The notes under the pieces were generated by a model, which was not told where the DNA came from, did not search any database, and saw only the letters and a program-made list of their open reading frames with translations. Made by a program: the position numbers and the translations under genes. Below are positions 1-11,344 of a stretch of DNA of 64,000 nt, piece by piece; position 1 is the stretch's first letter; each line of letters opens with the position of its first letter. This stretch comes from Xanthobacteraceae bacterium (GTDB taxonomy: Bacteria; Pseudomonadota; Alphaproteobacteria; Rhizobiales; Xanthobacteraceae), in assembly GCA_029266425.1 (NCBI GenBank), contig JAQSWY010000024.1:1-64000 (forward strand), given 5' to 3'.

Positions 1-1
1 G

Positions 2-598
2 CTCTCCGCGCTCGACCTCAAGCTGCGCCAGCACATGCGCACCGAACTGCGCGCCATCCAGAAGCGGGTCGGCATCACCTTCATCTACATCACCCACGAT
101 CAGGGCGAGGCGCTCACCATGTCGGACCGCATCGCGGTGATGAATGCCGGGGTGATCGAGCAGGTCGGCGGCGGGCGCAGCGTCAATGCCGAGCCGCGCA
201 CCCCGTTCGTCGCCTCCTTCGTCGGCGAGAACAACGCGATCCGCGGCCGGATCACTCAGGTCGCCGACGGCATGGCGCTGCTCGACACCTCGCTCGGCCC
301 GCTCACGGGCCGCAATCCGGTGGGCCTTGGCCAGGGCGAGGAGGCGCTGCTGTTCGTGCGGCCGGAATCCTTGAGGCTCCGCGCCAATGGTTCCACCGTC
401 GGCTTCGAGGGCGAGGCGATCGACGTCGCCTATGAGGGCAGCGTCACCCATGTGACGCTCAGGGCGCGCACCGGGCAGAAGATGACGGCGACGCTGAGCG
501 CCGCCTCCGGCACTCACCTGCCGCAGCCGGGCGAGAACCTGCGCATCGGCTTCGAGGCGCAGGATGGCCTGCTCCTCGCGCGGCCGGCAGCCTCGTGA
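2..598 (+). CDS. ABC transporter ATP-binding protein, spermidine/putrescine type (5'-truncated by window)
   Basis: This is the C-terminal part of a PotA-like ATPase that powers import by an ABC transporter at the cytoplasmic face of the inner membrane. The frame is open from base 2, so the Walker A, signature and Walker B parts lie outside the window. What remains begins at the D-loop (SALD) and shows the H-loop region ITHDQGEALTMSD, then a TOBE-like domain from about residue 70. Its stop is followed 13 bases later by the start of the first permease gene, and a second permease follows, so the three form one operon. A substrate-binding protein is not visible and may lie upstream. Substrate is inferred from family resemblance only (polyamine, or another small cation or organic acid). 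Confidence 0.9.
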   Translation, partial: LSALDLKLRQHMRTELRAIQKRVGITFIYITHDQGEALTMSDRIAVMNAGVIEQVGGGRSVNAEPRTPFVASFVGENNAIRGRITQVADGMALLDTSLGPLTGRNPVGLGQGEEALLFVRPESLRLRANGSTVGFEGEAIDVAYEGSVTHVTLRARTGQKMTATLSAASGTHLPQPGENLRIGFEAQDGLLLARPAAS

Positions 599-611
599 GC
601 GGCGGGATCTC

Positions 612-1628
612 ATGAGCGGAACCTCCGGCCTCGCCGTCGTCATCGGCCTGCCGCTTGCCGTGGCATTGCTCATGTTCGGCCTGGCAATGCTCGAGCGGCG
701 CTATGGCATTGCCACCGGCCCCGGCTTCTTCCGCCGCAACGGCCTTCCCATCGGGCTCTATCTCGTCATCGCGGTCGGCTTCTGGGCCTTCTTCATCATC
801 GTGCTGCCGCAGCTCGCTATGGTCGACATGTCGTTCCGCCCGAAGCTGCCGCTCTCGCAGATGGGCGGGCCGAAGGACATCTTCACCTTCGAGAACTACC
901 GCTACTTCCTGTTCGGCTCGACCACCTCGACCGCGAGCTGGAACTATCTGCACATCAAGGCTTTCTTCCTCACCATCGGGGTGAGCATCCTCATCACCCT
1001 GTTCAATTTTGCCTTCTGCTATCCGCTCGCCTTCCACATGGCGCAATCGGCGCCGCTGGCGCGGCTGAGATTGCTGTTGCTCCTGCTCATCATCCCCTAT
1101 TGGGTGAACGAGATATTGCGCGCCTTCGCCTTCCGCGTGCTGCTGTCCTCGGGCGGCGTCATCAATAAGGCGCTGCTCGGCGCCGGCCTCATTGGTGAGC
1201 CGATCGATTTCCTCGGCGCCGATGTCGGCCTCTATATGGGCCTCAGCTACGCCTACCTCTTGATGATGATCTTCCCGCTCTACAATGCCATCGAGAGCCT
1301 CGACAAGAACCAGATCGAGGCGGCGCGGGATCTCGGGGCACCCTGGTGGCACATCCACGCGTTCATCGTCATGCCGCACGCCAAGCCCGGCATCGCTTCC
1401 GGCTGCACCCTGGTCTTCATGCTCACCGCCGGCGCGCTGGCGGCGCCGCTGGTGCTCGGCGGGCCGCGCACGCTGTGGTTCACCCCGATCGTCTATGACC
1501 GCTTCTACCAGGCCTTCAACTGGCCGCAGGGCGCGGCCTATGCGCTGATCCTGCTGCTCACCTGCATCCTGTTCGTGCTGACGGTGCTGAGGCTGTTCCG
1601 CCTCAGCCTCGGGGAGATCACGCGATGA
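612..1628 (+). CDS. ABC transporter permease (PotB-like)
   Basis: Inner-membrane permease subunit, 338 residues, with several hydrophobic spans. The binding-protein-dependent transport motif (EAA loop) is visible in the C-terminal half as EAARDLGAPWWHIHAF, the region that contacts the ATPase. I chose the ATG at 612 because the protein aligned from MSGTSGL begins with a membrane segment; the longer open frame from 564 only overlaps the end of the ATPase gene in another frame. It overlaps the next permease by four bases (ATGA), which indicates translational coupling. The periplasmic insert after the first span (SFRPKLPLSQMGGPKDIFTF) resembles the PotB subfamily. Confidence 0.92.
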   Translation: MSGTSGLAVVIGLPLAVALLMFGLAMLERRYGIATGPGFFRRNGLPIGLYLVIAVGFWAFFIIVLPQLAMVDMSFRPKLPLSQMGGPKDIFTFENYRYFLFGSTTSTASWNYLHIKAFFLTIGVSILITLFNFAFCYPLAFHMAQSAPLARLRLLLLLLIIPYWVNEILRAFAFRVLLSSGGVINKALLGAGLIGEPIDFLGADVGLYMGLSYAYLLMMIFPLYNAIESLDKNQIEAARDLGAPWWHIHAFIVMPHAKPGIASGCTLVFMLTAGALAAPLVLGGPRTLWFTPIVYDRFYQAFNWPQGAAYALILLLTCILFVLTVLRLFRLSLGEITR

Positions 1629-2515
1629 AGATGGGCGTGCTCGGCCGCATCATGTTCGCCATCTATGTGGCGGCGTTCTTCCTCTATCTTCTGGGGCCGC
1701 TGGCGGTGATGGGCGTCTCCGCCTTCAACACGCCGGAATATCCGCAGGTCTGGCCGTTCGAGGGCATCACCCTGAACTGGTTCGCCAACCTGTTCGCCGA
1801 CCAGGACCTGATGATCGGCTTGCAGACCAGCCTCCTGATCGGCGTGCTGGTGGTGCTGGTCTCGGTGCCGATCGGACTCGCCGGCGCCATCGTGATGACG
1901 CAGATCAACGCCCGGCTGCGCTCGACCTATTATCTCATCGCGGTGTCGCCGGTACTGACCCCCGGCATCATCATCGGCATCTCGACCGTGGTGTTCTGGC
2001 GCGAGCTGACCACGGTGACCGGCATGCGCTTCATGTATGACGGCATCGTGCTGACCGTGCTCGGCCAGACGAGCTTCATCGCGGCCTTCAGCATGCTGGT
2101 CATCCTCGCTCGCCTGCAGCGCTTCGACCGGGCGCAGGAAGAAGCCGCGCTGGACTTGGGGGCATCCTATCCGCAGGTGTTCTTCCACATCCTGCTGCCC
2201 TTCCTGAAGCCGGCTCTGTTCTCGGCGGCGGTGCTGGCCTTCCTGTCCTCGTTCGAGAACTACAACACCACCACCTTCGCCATCCTGTCCGACAAGACCC
2301 TGACCACGGTGCTGGCCGGCCGCGTGCGCCAGGGCTCGACCCCGACGATCAGCGCGCTTGCCGTCATCATCGTCGGCGCCACCATTCTCGGCGCCATCGC
2401 CTATGAGTTGTGGAAGCGCCGCGAGGAGGCGCTTGCCGGCCGCCGTCGCCGCGCCGCCGCGCAGGCGGAGGTGGAAGAGGCGGGCGTGGGGTTCGTTCCC
2501 GCGCCGGCGGAGTGA
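1625..2515 (+). CDS. ABC transporter permease (PotC-like)
   Basis: Second inner-membrane permease of the same transporter, 296 residues. The EAA loop is present as EEAALDLGASYPQVFFHILL. The start overlaps the stop of the preceding permease (ATGA at 1625-1628). The C-terminal tail after the last span is rich in Arg, Ala and Glu and is probably cytoplasmic. ATPase, PotB-like and PotC-like order is typical of polyamine-type importers. The gene is last in the operon and is followed by an inverted-repeat element that may serve as its transcript end. Confidence 0.92.
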   Translation: MKMGVLGRIMFAIYVAAFFLYLLGPLAVMGVSAFNTPEYPQVWPFEGITLNWFANLFADQDLMIGLQTSLLIGVLVVLVSVPIGLAGAIVMTQINARLRSTYYLIAVSPVLTPGIIIGISTVVFWRELTTVTGMRFMYDGIVLTVLGQTSFIAAFSMLVILARLQRFDRAQEEAALDLGASYPQVFFHILLPFLKPALFSAAVLAFLSSFENYNTTTFAILSDKTLTTVLAGRVRQGSTPTISALAVIIVGATILGAIAYELWKRREEALAGRRRRAAAQAEVEEAGVGFVPAPAE

Positions 2516-2521
2516 ATTTAT

Positions 2522-2630
2522 GTCGTCATCCCGGCCGGGAGGCGCAGCCGGAGAGCCGGGTCGCGTGAAATTTCGCACCACACTTTCCTGCGATCCCGGA
2601 TCGGCCTTTCCAGCCGTCCGGGATGACGGC
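2522..2630. repeat. Intergenic palindromic element (REP-like)
   Basis: The left arm gTCATCCCGG and the right arm CCGGGATGAC are inverted copies flanking a GC-rich centre. Elements built on the same GTCATCCCGG core recur at 14354-14488 and 16836-16920. It sits between the convergent ends of the permease operon and dnaE2 and could fold in either transcript as a terminator or 3' stabiliser. Confidence 0.6.
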
Positions 2631-2642
2631 TAGTGGGGAGGA

Positions 2643-5929
<3,287 letters not shown>

Positions 5930-5933
<4 letters not shown>

Positions 5934-7543
5934 GTGAACAGCCCGTGCAGGAACCAGCGGTGCGAGCCGGTTTCACGGTCGCTGCCGTCACCGCTGCGGA
6001 ACAGCCAGAAGCGGGCGCCGGCCTCGTCCTCCACCGCGAAATAATCGCGCACCGCGGCGCTCTCGGCTTTGCTCCGCCACCATTCGCCGAACACCCGCTC
6101 CGGCCCGTCGGCATGGGTGACGCGGTGACGCCGGCCGCGCCAGATGAATTGTTTGGGCGGATGGTCCGGCAGCACCGCCAGCGTCTGCACCTCCTCCGGC
6201 GGATCGAGGAGCCGCACCGGGCGCGGCAACTCGGCCGGCCAGGCGGCCTTGAGCATCGGCGCGAGCGGGGCCACGGTCCTGACCGCGCGCTCGGGGAGGT
6301 CGCTTTCCACCGGCGCTGCGCGATAGAGCCGGTGCGCGCCGAGCCGGTTGGCCAGCGTATCGACCAGGAGCGCGATATCGCCGCCCGCTTCGTCGGCAAA
6401 GCCCGCCGCAATCTGCCGGGCGTCGAGCGGTTCGGTGAGCGGCGCGGAGAGCGTCATGGTCTCGACGCCGAAGCCGGGATCGACGCTTGCCAACCGCTCG
6501 ACGAGCAGGCGCACCAGATGCCGCGGCTCGCGGTTCGGCGCCGCGGTGCCGGCGCGGACGATTTCGACGCGGCCGTCGACCCGGGCGAAGGCGAGGTCGA
6601 GCCGCCGCACGCCGAGCCCCTCCTCGCCCAGCAGCACGCACAGCATGTCGGCGAGATCGGCAATGGCGCGCGCCAGATGTTCCGGCGTGCCGATCGGCTC
6701 GATGAAGCCGAGCTTCACCCGTGGCATGTCGGGCGGCTCGATCGGGTCGAGCGGCTCGGCCGCCGCACCGGAGACCTGGTCGAGGCGGCGCACCACCTCC
6801 ATGCCGAAGCGCCGGACCAGCGGCGCGCGCGGCACCGCGACGAGCTGGCCGATCATGTCGAAGCCGAGCCGCCGGAGTCCCGCGACAACGTCATCGGGGA
6901 GCCGCAGCGCCGCCAGCGGCAGCGCGTCCACCGCCGCGCCCTGCCCGCCCGGCGGGACGATGGTGACCGGCTCCTTGCCGAAGCGGGCGAGCGCATGAGC
7001 GGCCCCAAGAGTGCCGGCGAGCGCGACCCGGCAGGAAAAGCCTATGGCATGAAGACAGCGGCGCAGATCGGCGAGCATGGCCGCCTCAGAGCCGAACAGA
7101 TGATCGCAGCCGGTGGTGTCGATCCACAGCCCGTCCGGCGCATCGAGCGCGACGATCGGGCTGTAGCGGCACAGCATCTGGATGGCGAGCGCTTCGAGCG
7201 CTTCCTGGTCGCGCTCCGGCTCGGCCTCGATTAGGACAAGTCCGGGGAGCAAGGCCTGCGCCTGCGCCACCGGCATGCCGACATGAAGCCCGGCCTTGCG
7301 TGCCGCGGTATCGACCGCACAGAGGATGCGTCGCGAGCCGTCACGCCCGGCGGTGGCGAATGGCACTCCCACCGGCGGCAAATCCGTCGAGGGTCTTCGG
7401 GAATGGCAATGGCTGCGCAGCCGGTCGGTCTGAAAGCTCGGCAGGAACAGCGACAGGAGCCTGCGCTGGGGTTGCCGGCGCCGGAACTGTCGTTGCAACG
7501 TCTGCCGTTGCGACGTCTGCCAATGTGATGCGGCCTTGCTCAT
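5930..7543 (-). CDS. imuB: ImuB, Y-family polymerase-like mutasome hub
   Basis: ImuB is a catalytically inactive Y-family relative that bridges DnaE2 and the beta clamp. The Y-family core is recognisable from LLSLFLPSFQTDRLRS onward, with the palm segment DGLWIDTTGCDHLFG and a little-finger region around MPRVKLGFIEPIGTPEHLAR. I chose the ATG at 7543 because GGAGG lies six bases upstream; the ATG at 7579 has no such site. With this start the gene overlaps imuA by 203 bases, unusually long for this pair, and its first ~25 residues are a Gln/Arg-rich extension before the conserved core. It overlaps dnaE2 by four bases. Confidence 0.93.
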
Positions 7544-8210
7544 CGCATGCCTCCACAAGCCATTGCGCGGCTTCGCCATTGCGGCAGCGGGTCAGTTCCA
7601 GCCGCCACAGCGCGCGCGGGAGCCCCGGCACTTCGAGCGCACGGGACGGCATGGCGGCGACCCGCCAGCGGGTGTGCGCGGCGCTCGGCTCCTCCCGCTC
7701 GACATCGCCAGGACGCCAGCCGCGCTTCAGCGCGAAGGCGACGACGCCGGATGCCTCCGCCGCCAGATTGAGCCGGCGCGAGGCGGTGAGCCCCATGCGG
7801 TCGATCTCGCCGACCACGCCGGCGAGCGGCGCATGGCGCAGCCCCTCCTCCATGGCGAGCAGCACGTTCTTCGCGTCGCCGGCCTCGGCATAGATGACGC
7901 GGTCCGGATCGAGCCCGGCATTGGCGAGCCCCGGCGCGAACAGGTCGCGGCGGCGCAGGCACCACAGCACCGGGCCGTCGAGCCGCGCCAGCACTCCGGC
8001 GATGAACAGCGCCGCCGCGGCGCCATGGGTGAAGTCCTCGCCCGTCCCGCTCACCTCGTGCAGCGCGCCGCGCGAGAGCCCGCCCCCCGGCAGGTGCCGG
8101 TCGATCGCCTCGACTTCGAACGGCAGGTGTGGGCGCGCCCGCACGCCGCCGCCGTCGAGATGCGCGATGCGCTCCCGCAACTCGGCCAATAATGGGGCGT
8201 GGCCGGACAT
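7341..8210 (-). CDS. imuA: ImuA, RecA-like SOS mutagenesis accessory protein
   Basis: ImuA is a RecA-related protein that works with ImuB and DnaE2 in induced mutagenesis. The 289-residue product shows the family's N-terminal pattern (LPFEVEAIDRHLPGGGLSRG, then ALHEVSGTGED) and a RecA-like core with DRVIYAEAGDAKNVLLAMEEG. The TTG at 8225 would give a slightly longer protein, but the ATG at 8210 has GGGAAGGG six bases upstream and is preferred. The C-terminal ~65 residues, rich in Ala, Thr and Pro, are encoded in the stretch that also encodes the start of imuB. First gene of the operon; a LexA box lies 36 bases upstream. Confidence 0.9.
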   Translation of the reverse strand: MSGHAPLLAELRERIAHLDGGGVRARPHLPFEVEAIDRHLPGGGLSRGALHEVSGTGEDFTHGAAAALFIAGVLARLDGPVLWCLRRRDLFAPGLANAGLDPDRVIYAEAGDAKNVLLAMEEGLRHAPLAGVVGEIDRMGLTASRRLNLAAEASGVVAFALKRGWRPGDVEREEPSAAHTRWRVAAMPSRALEVPGLPRALWRLELTRCRNGEAAQWLVEACDEQGRITLADVATADVATTVPAPATPAQAPVAVPAELSDRPAAQPLPFPKTLDGFAAGGSAIRHRRA

Positions 8211-8245
8211 GCATGCCCTTCCCAAGACCTCTTCAATCCACTAAT

Positions 8246-8260
8246 GTTCTCTATATGTTC
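8246..8260 (-). promoter_or_regulatory. LexA (SOS) box upstream of imuA
   Basis: The sequence reads GTTC-TCTATAT-GTTC on the plus strand (GAAC-N7-GAAC towards imuA), an exact match to the direct-repeat LexA operator known in Alphaproteobacteria. It is 36 bases upstream of the imuA start, where bound LexA would block the promoter. imuAB-dnaE2 cassettes are established SOS targets, so the assignment has independent support. Confidence 0.85.
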
Positions 8261-8309
8261 CCATCGACGAAAAAGAGTCAACCGACTCTTCCGCCGAGGT
8301 TTTTAGCCA

Positions 8310-8336
8310 CCGGCGGCGCGTGGGATACGCCGCCGG
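8310..8336 (-). terminator. Stem-loop downstream of the DUF1993 gene
   Basis: Nine-base arms CCGGCGGCG and CGCCGCCGG surround a nine-base loop. The structure lies just past the stop of the minus-strand DUF1993 gene. No long U-run follows, so a factor-independent terminator is only a possibility. Confidence 0.4.
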
Positions 8337-8344
8337 AGCCGACT

Positions 8345-8851
8345 TCAGGAATTGCCGAGATAATCCGTCTTGCCGATGCCGACGCCCTTGTGGCGCAGGA
8401 TGTCGTAGGCGGTGGTGACGTGGAAGAAGAAGTTCGGCAGCGCGAAGGTGAGGAGATACGTGCTGCCCTTCATCGTCACCGGCTGCCGGCGGACATTGAG
8501 GGTCACGTCGCGCTCGCCGGCGCCCTCGAACGCCGCGGGCGGCAGGCTGTTGAGATAATCGACCGTCCTGGCAATGCGCGCCTGCAATTCCGGGAAGGTC
8601 GTCTCGGTGTCGGGAAAGCTCGGATTCTCGCCGCCGGTGAGCCGCGCGCCCGCGCCCTTGGCGGAATCGCTGGCGCGCTGGATCTGGCCGGCGAGCGTGA
8701 GCATGTCCGGCGCGAGCCGCGCCTCTATGAGCTCCGCCTCGTCGAGGCCGTTCGCCTTGGCGTGCTCGACCGCTTTGTCGAGGATCGCCGACAGATTGCC
8801 GAAGGCCCGGACAAAGACCGGGACCGAAACGTCATGGATGGAAAGAGACAC
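8345..8851 (-). CDS. DUF1993 family protein
   Basis: A 168-residue protein of the DUF1993 family (DinB-like helical bundle by family knowledge), function unknown. The sequence has the family's N-terminal pattern SIHDVSVPVFVRAFGNLSAI, a central FPELQARIARTVDYLNSL and the C-terminal PNFFFHVTTAYDILRHKGV. I chose the GTG at 8851 because GGAG lies eight bases upstream and the family usually starts at this point; upstream residues in the open frame look non-coding. Monocistronic, divergent from nothing obvious, with a palindromic stem-loop just after its stop. Confidence 0.85.
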   Translation of the reverse strand: MSLSIHDVSVPVFVRAFGNLSAILDKAVEHAKANGLDEAELIEARLAPDMLTLAGQIQRASDSAKGAGARLTGGENPSFPDTETTFPELQARIARTVDYLNSLPPAAFEGAGERDVTLNVRRQPVTMKGSTYLLTFALPNFFFHVTTAYDILRHKGVGIGKTDYLGNS

Positions 8852-8959
8852 GGCATTCGCTCCGTGATGAGTGGGAGGATCGGAGTGATGGACTAACGCC
8901 CCTCCGAGGAATGTCCAGATCACCAACCGTCACGAATTCGAGTGACGTCCGCGAAGCGG

Positions 8960-9172
8960 CCCCCGAAGAATGCTGAAGCAGAGGACGCTCGCGTGAGCAT
9001 CCTTCGAGGCTCGCGGAGCTCGCACCTCAGAGTCTGCCCCGTAATTGGCGAAGTGCGCCAAACTCCCTCTCCCCGTCGGGGAGAGGGCGGGGGTGAGGGG
9101 TTCTTCGGCTCCGCAATCGTGCTCCCCCCACGGACCCGCTGCGCGGGCCACCTCTCCCCAATGGGGAGAGGG
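8960..9172. repeat. Cluster of intergenic palindromes
   Basis: The 358-base stretch between the DUF1993 gene and tctA contains no gene. It holds a half copy of the element seen at 11209-11324 (shared core CATCCTTCGAGGCTCG and GCTCGCACCTCAG). It also holds two strong hairpins: 9065-9087 (CCCTCTCCCCG, T, CGGGGAGAGGG) and 9152-9170 (CTCTCCCCA, A, TGGGGAGAG). The second lies just past the tctA stop and may end that transcript. Confidence 0.65.
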
Positions 9173-9209
9173 AATTTCGAGCTAGGCTCTCAGGTGACGT
9201 GGCTATTTC

Positions 9210-10730
9210 TCACATCGCCGCCGGCCGCACCCGGCGCAGCCGGACCGTGCTCCACAGGCTCCAGACCAGGATCGCCAGCGTAAGGCCCAGCACCACGCCG
9301 CTCACCGGGCGGTGGAACAAAGCGAGGAAATCGCCGTCGGCCACCAGCATGGCGCGGCGGAAATGCTCCTCCATCATCGGCCCCAGCACGAAGCCGAGCA
9401 GCACCGGCGCCGCCGGCAGATCGGCGATGCGCATCGCATAGCCGAGCACGCCGAACAGCACGACCATCCACACGTCGAAGGTGTTGGTGTTGACGGTGTA
9501 GACGCCGATGCACACGAACATCAGGATCGCCGGGTAGAGCAGCTGGTAGGGCACGGTGAGGATGCGCACCCACAACCCGATCAGCGGGATGTTCAGCACC
9601 ACCAATATGACATTGCCGATCCAGAAGCTCATCACCAGCCCCCAGAAGATATCCGGGTGCTCGGTCATCAGCTTCGGCCCGGGCGTGATGCCCTGGATCA
9701 TCAGTGCGCCGAGCATGATCGCCATGGTGGCGCTGCCGGGGATGCCGAGCGTCATGGTGGGGATGAAGGCGGTCTGGTCGGCGGCGTTGTTCGCCGTCTC
9801 CGGCGCCACCACGCCCTCGATCGCGCCCTTGCCGAAACGCTCCGGCTCGCGCGCCACCCGCTTCTCCACCGCATAGGACAGGAAGGCGGCGATTGCCGGC
9901 CCGGTGCCGGGCAGCGCACCGAAGAAGGAGCCGATGGCGGTGCCGCGCACCATTGGCGCGATCGAGCGCTTCACATCGTCCCGGCCGGGGATCATCGAGC
10001 GCAGCGTGATCGCCTTGCCGCGCATCTCCGCGGCGTGCACCGCGCGGATGCTGGTGATGACCTCGGAGACGCCGAACAGCCCCATCGCCAGCGCGGCGAT
10101 GCTGATCCCGTCATAAAGGCTCGCCTGGCCGAAGGTGAAGCGCTCGCCGCCGGTATAGACATCGATGCCGACCGTGCCGAACATGATGCCGAGCACCACC
10201 ATGGCGAGGCTCTTCACCACGGATTCGCCAGCGACGGTGGAGGCGGCGACGAGGCCGAGCGTCATCAGCGCGAAATATTCGGCTGACGTGAACTCCAGCG
10301 CATAGCCGACGATCAAAGGCGAGAACAGCATCATCAAAAGGATGCCGACGCTGCCGCCGAAGAACGAGCCGACCGTCGTCATCATCAGCGCGATGCCGGC
10401 GCGGCCTTGCTTCGCCATCGGGTAGCCGTCGAGGCAGGCCACCGCCGAGGAGGTCGATCCCGGCACATTCAGCAGAATCGCCGCGGTCGAGCCGCCATAG
10501 GCGGTGCCGTACCAGATGCCGGCGAGCAGGATCAGCGCCGAGGTCGGCGGCAGGCTCAAGGTGAGCGGGAACAGCATCGACATCGCCGCCACCGCGCCGA
10601 TGCCGGGCAGCACTCCGACCAGCATGCCGGCGAACACGCCGATGAAGCAATAGAGCAGGTTCGCCGGGCTGAAGGCGGTGGCGAGCCCGATCCCGATATT
10701 GCCGCTGAGGGTGGCGAATACATCCATCAT
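9210..10730 (-). CDS. tctA: Tripartite tricarboxylate transporter large permease TctA
   Basis: Large membrane subunit of a TctCBA secondary transporter that imports a carboxylate captured by the periplasmic TctC. The 506-residue length is typical. TctA features include the N-terminal LLYCFIGVFAGMLVGVLPGI, the repeated glycine-rich GTAYGGSTAAILLNVPG, and the second-half counterpart FFGALPGTGPAIAAFLSYA with PETANNAADQTAFIPTMTLG. I chose the ATG at 10730, which overlaps the tctB stop as ATGA; upstream residues in the frame are the tctB coding region read out of frame. Last gene of the operon. The substrate is unknown; the decarboxylase-like gene at the head of the operon hints at an aromatic dicarboxylate. 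Confidence 0.95.
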   Translation of the reverse strand: MMDVFATLSGNIGIGLATAFSPANLLYCFIGVFAGMLVGVLPGIGAVAAMSMLFPLTLSLPPTSALILLAGIWYGTAYGGSTAAILLNVPGSTSSAVACLDGYPMAKQGRAGIALMMTTVGSFFGGSVGILLMMLFSPLIVGYALEFTSAEYFALMTLGLVAASTVAGESVVKSLAMVVLGIMFGTVGIDVYTGGERFTFGQASLYDGISIAALAMGLFGVSEVITSIRAVHAAEMRGKAITLRSMIPGRDDVKRSIAPMVRGTAIGSFFGALPGTGPAIAAFLSYAVEKRVAREPERFGKGAIEGVVAPETANNAADQTAFIPTMTLGIPGSATMAIMLGALMIQGITPGPKLMTEHPDIFWGLVMSFWIGNVILVVLNIPLIGLWVRILTVPYQLLYPAILMFVCIGVYTVNTNTFDVWMVVLFGVLGYAMRIADLPAAPVLLGFVLGPMMEEHFRRAMLVADGDFLALFHRPVSGVVLGLTLAILVWSLWSTVRLRRVRPAAM

Positions 10731-11176
10731 AGCGGCCACCGCACCAGCGGGATCAGCATGCCCAGGCCGACGACGAAGATCAGCGCCGCCATCGCGGTAA
10801 CCCCGGCGGCGAGGAGGAGCGCACCGCGCAGCCCGAGCTTGTCGTCGGCGAGCGTGGCAATGAGGGTGAGCGCGAGAACCGCCGGCACCAGCCCGAAGGG
10901 ACGGATCAGCAAGCCGAACACCACGATGCTGGCGACCACGGCGAGGGCTTGGCGCCACTCGACATCAACGGGCTCGCCGGCCCGGGCAATCGCCGGCAGC
11001 GCAATCATGACGCCGAACCCGGCCAGCATCAGGCCGAGCCCGAGCGGGAACATGCCCGGCCCCATCTCGCTGATGGTGCCGATGTCGTACTTCGTCCCCG
11101 CATAGCAGGCATAGATCAGCCCGGCGAGCGTGAGCACCGCTCCGGCGACGATGTCGCGATAGTCCCGCGAGAGCAT
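10727..11176 (-). CDS. tctB: Tripartite tricarboxylate transporter small permease TctB
   Basis: Small membrane subunit of the Tct system, 149 residues with about four hydrophobic spans (for example IVAGAVLTLAGLIYACYAG and LRPFGLVPAVLALTLIAT-like segments). The start MLSRDYRDIV at 11176 follows an AGAGAG-type ribosome site. The open frame extends upstream to 11311 but there it runs through a palindromic repeat, so the longer form is not credible. Poorly conserved in sequence, as usual for TctB; position between tctC and tctA and the four-base overlap with tctA support the call. Confidence 0.9.
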   Translation of the reverse strand: MLSRDYRDIVAGAVLTLAGLIYACYAGTKYDIGTISEMGPGMFPLGLGLMLAGFGVMIALPAIARAGEPVDVEWRQALAVVASIVVFGLLIRPFGLVPAVLALTLIATLADDKLGLRGALLLAAGVTAMAALIFVVGLGMLIPLVRWPL

Positions 11177-11208
11177 GACGGTCTCTCTTTTTATCCGAGA
11201 ACCGAACC

Positions 11209-11324
11209 ACCTCATCCTGAGGTGCCCGGCGCGAGCCGGGCCTCGAAGGATGTTCACCGCAGAGGTCGCCCTCTGCTTCGGCATCCTTCGAGGCTCGCTG
11301 ATCGCTCGCACCTCAGGATGAGGC
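11209..11324. repeat. Large palindromic intergenic repeat between tctC and tctB
   Basis: The outer arms CCTCATCCTGAGGTGC and GCACCTCAGGATGAGG are inverted copies, with inner copies of GCCTCGAAGGATG and CATCCTTCGAGGC. It lies inside the tctCBA operon, between the tctC stop and the tctB start, and could fold in the mRNA and set the ratio of binding protein to permease. A partial copy is at 8967-9030. Confidence 0.75.
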
Positions 11325-11344
11325 CGTTCAATTGAAGATGAGTC

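Noticed and set aside
5945..7234. A 429-codon plus-strand frame across imuB
   Set aside because: Arg/Glu/His-rich shadow of imuB; no domain and no ribosome site.
10731..10958. N-terminal extension of TctA
   Set aside because: The extra residues are tctB read in another frame; the ATG at 10730 overlaps the tctB stop and gives the normal length.
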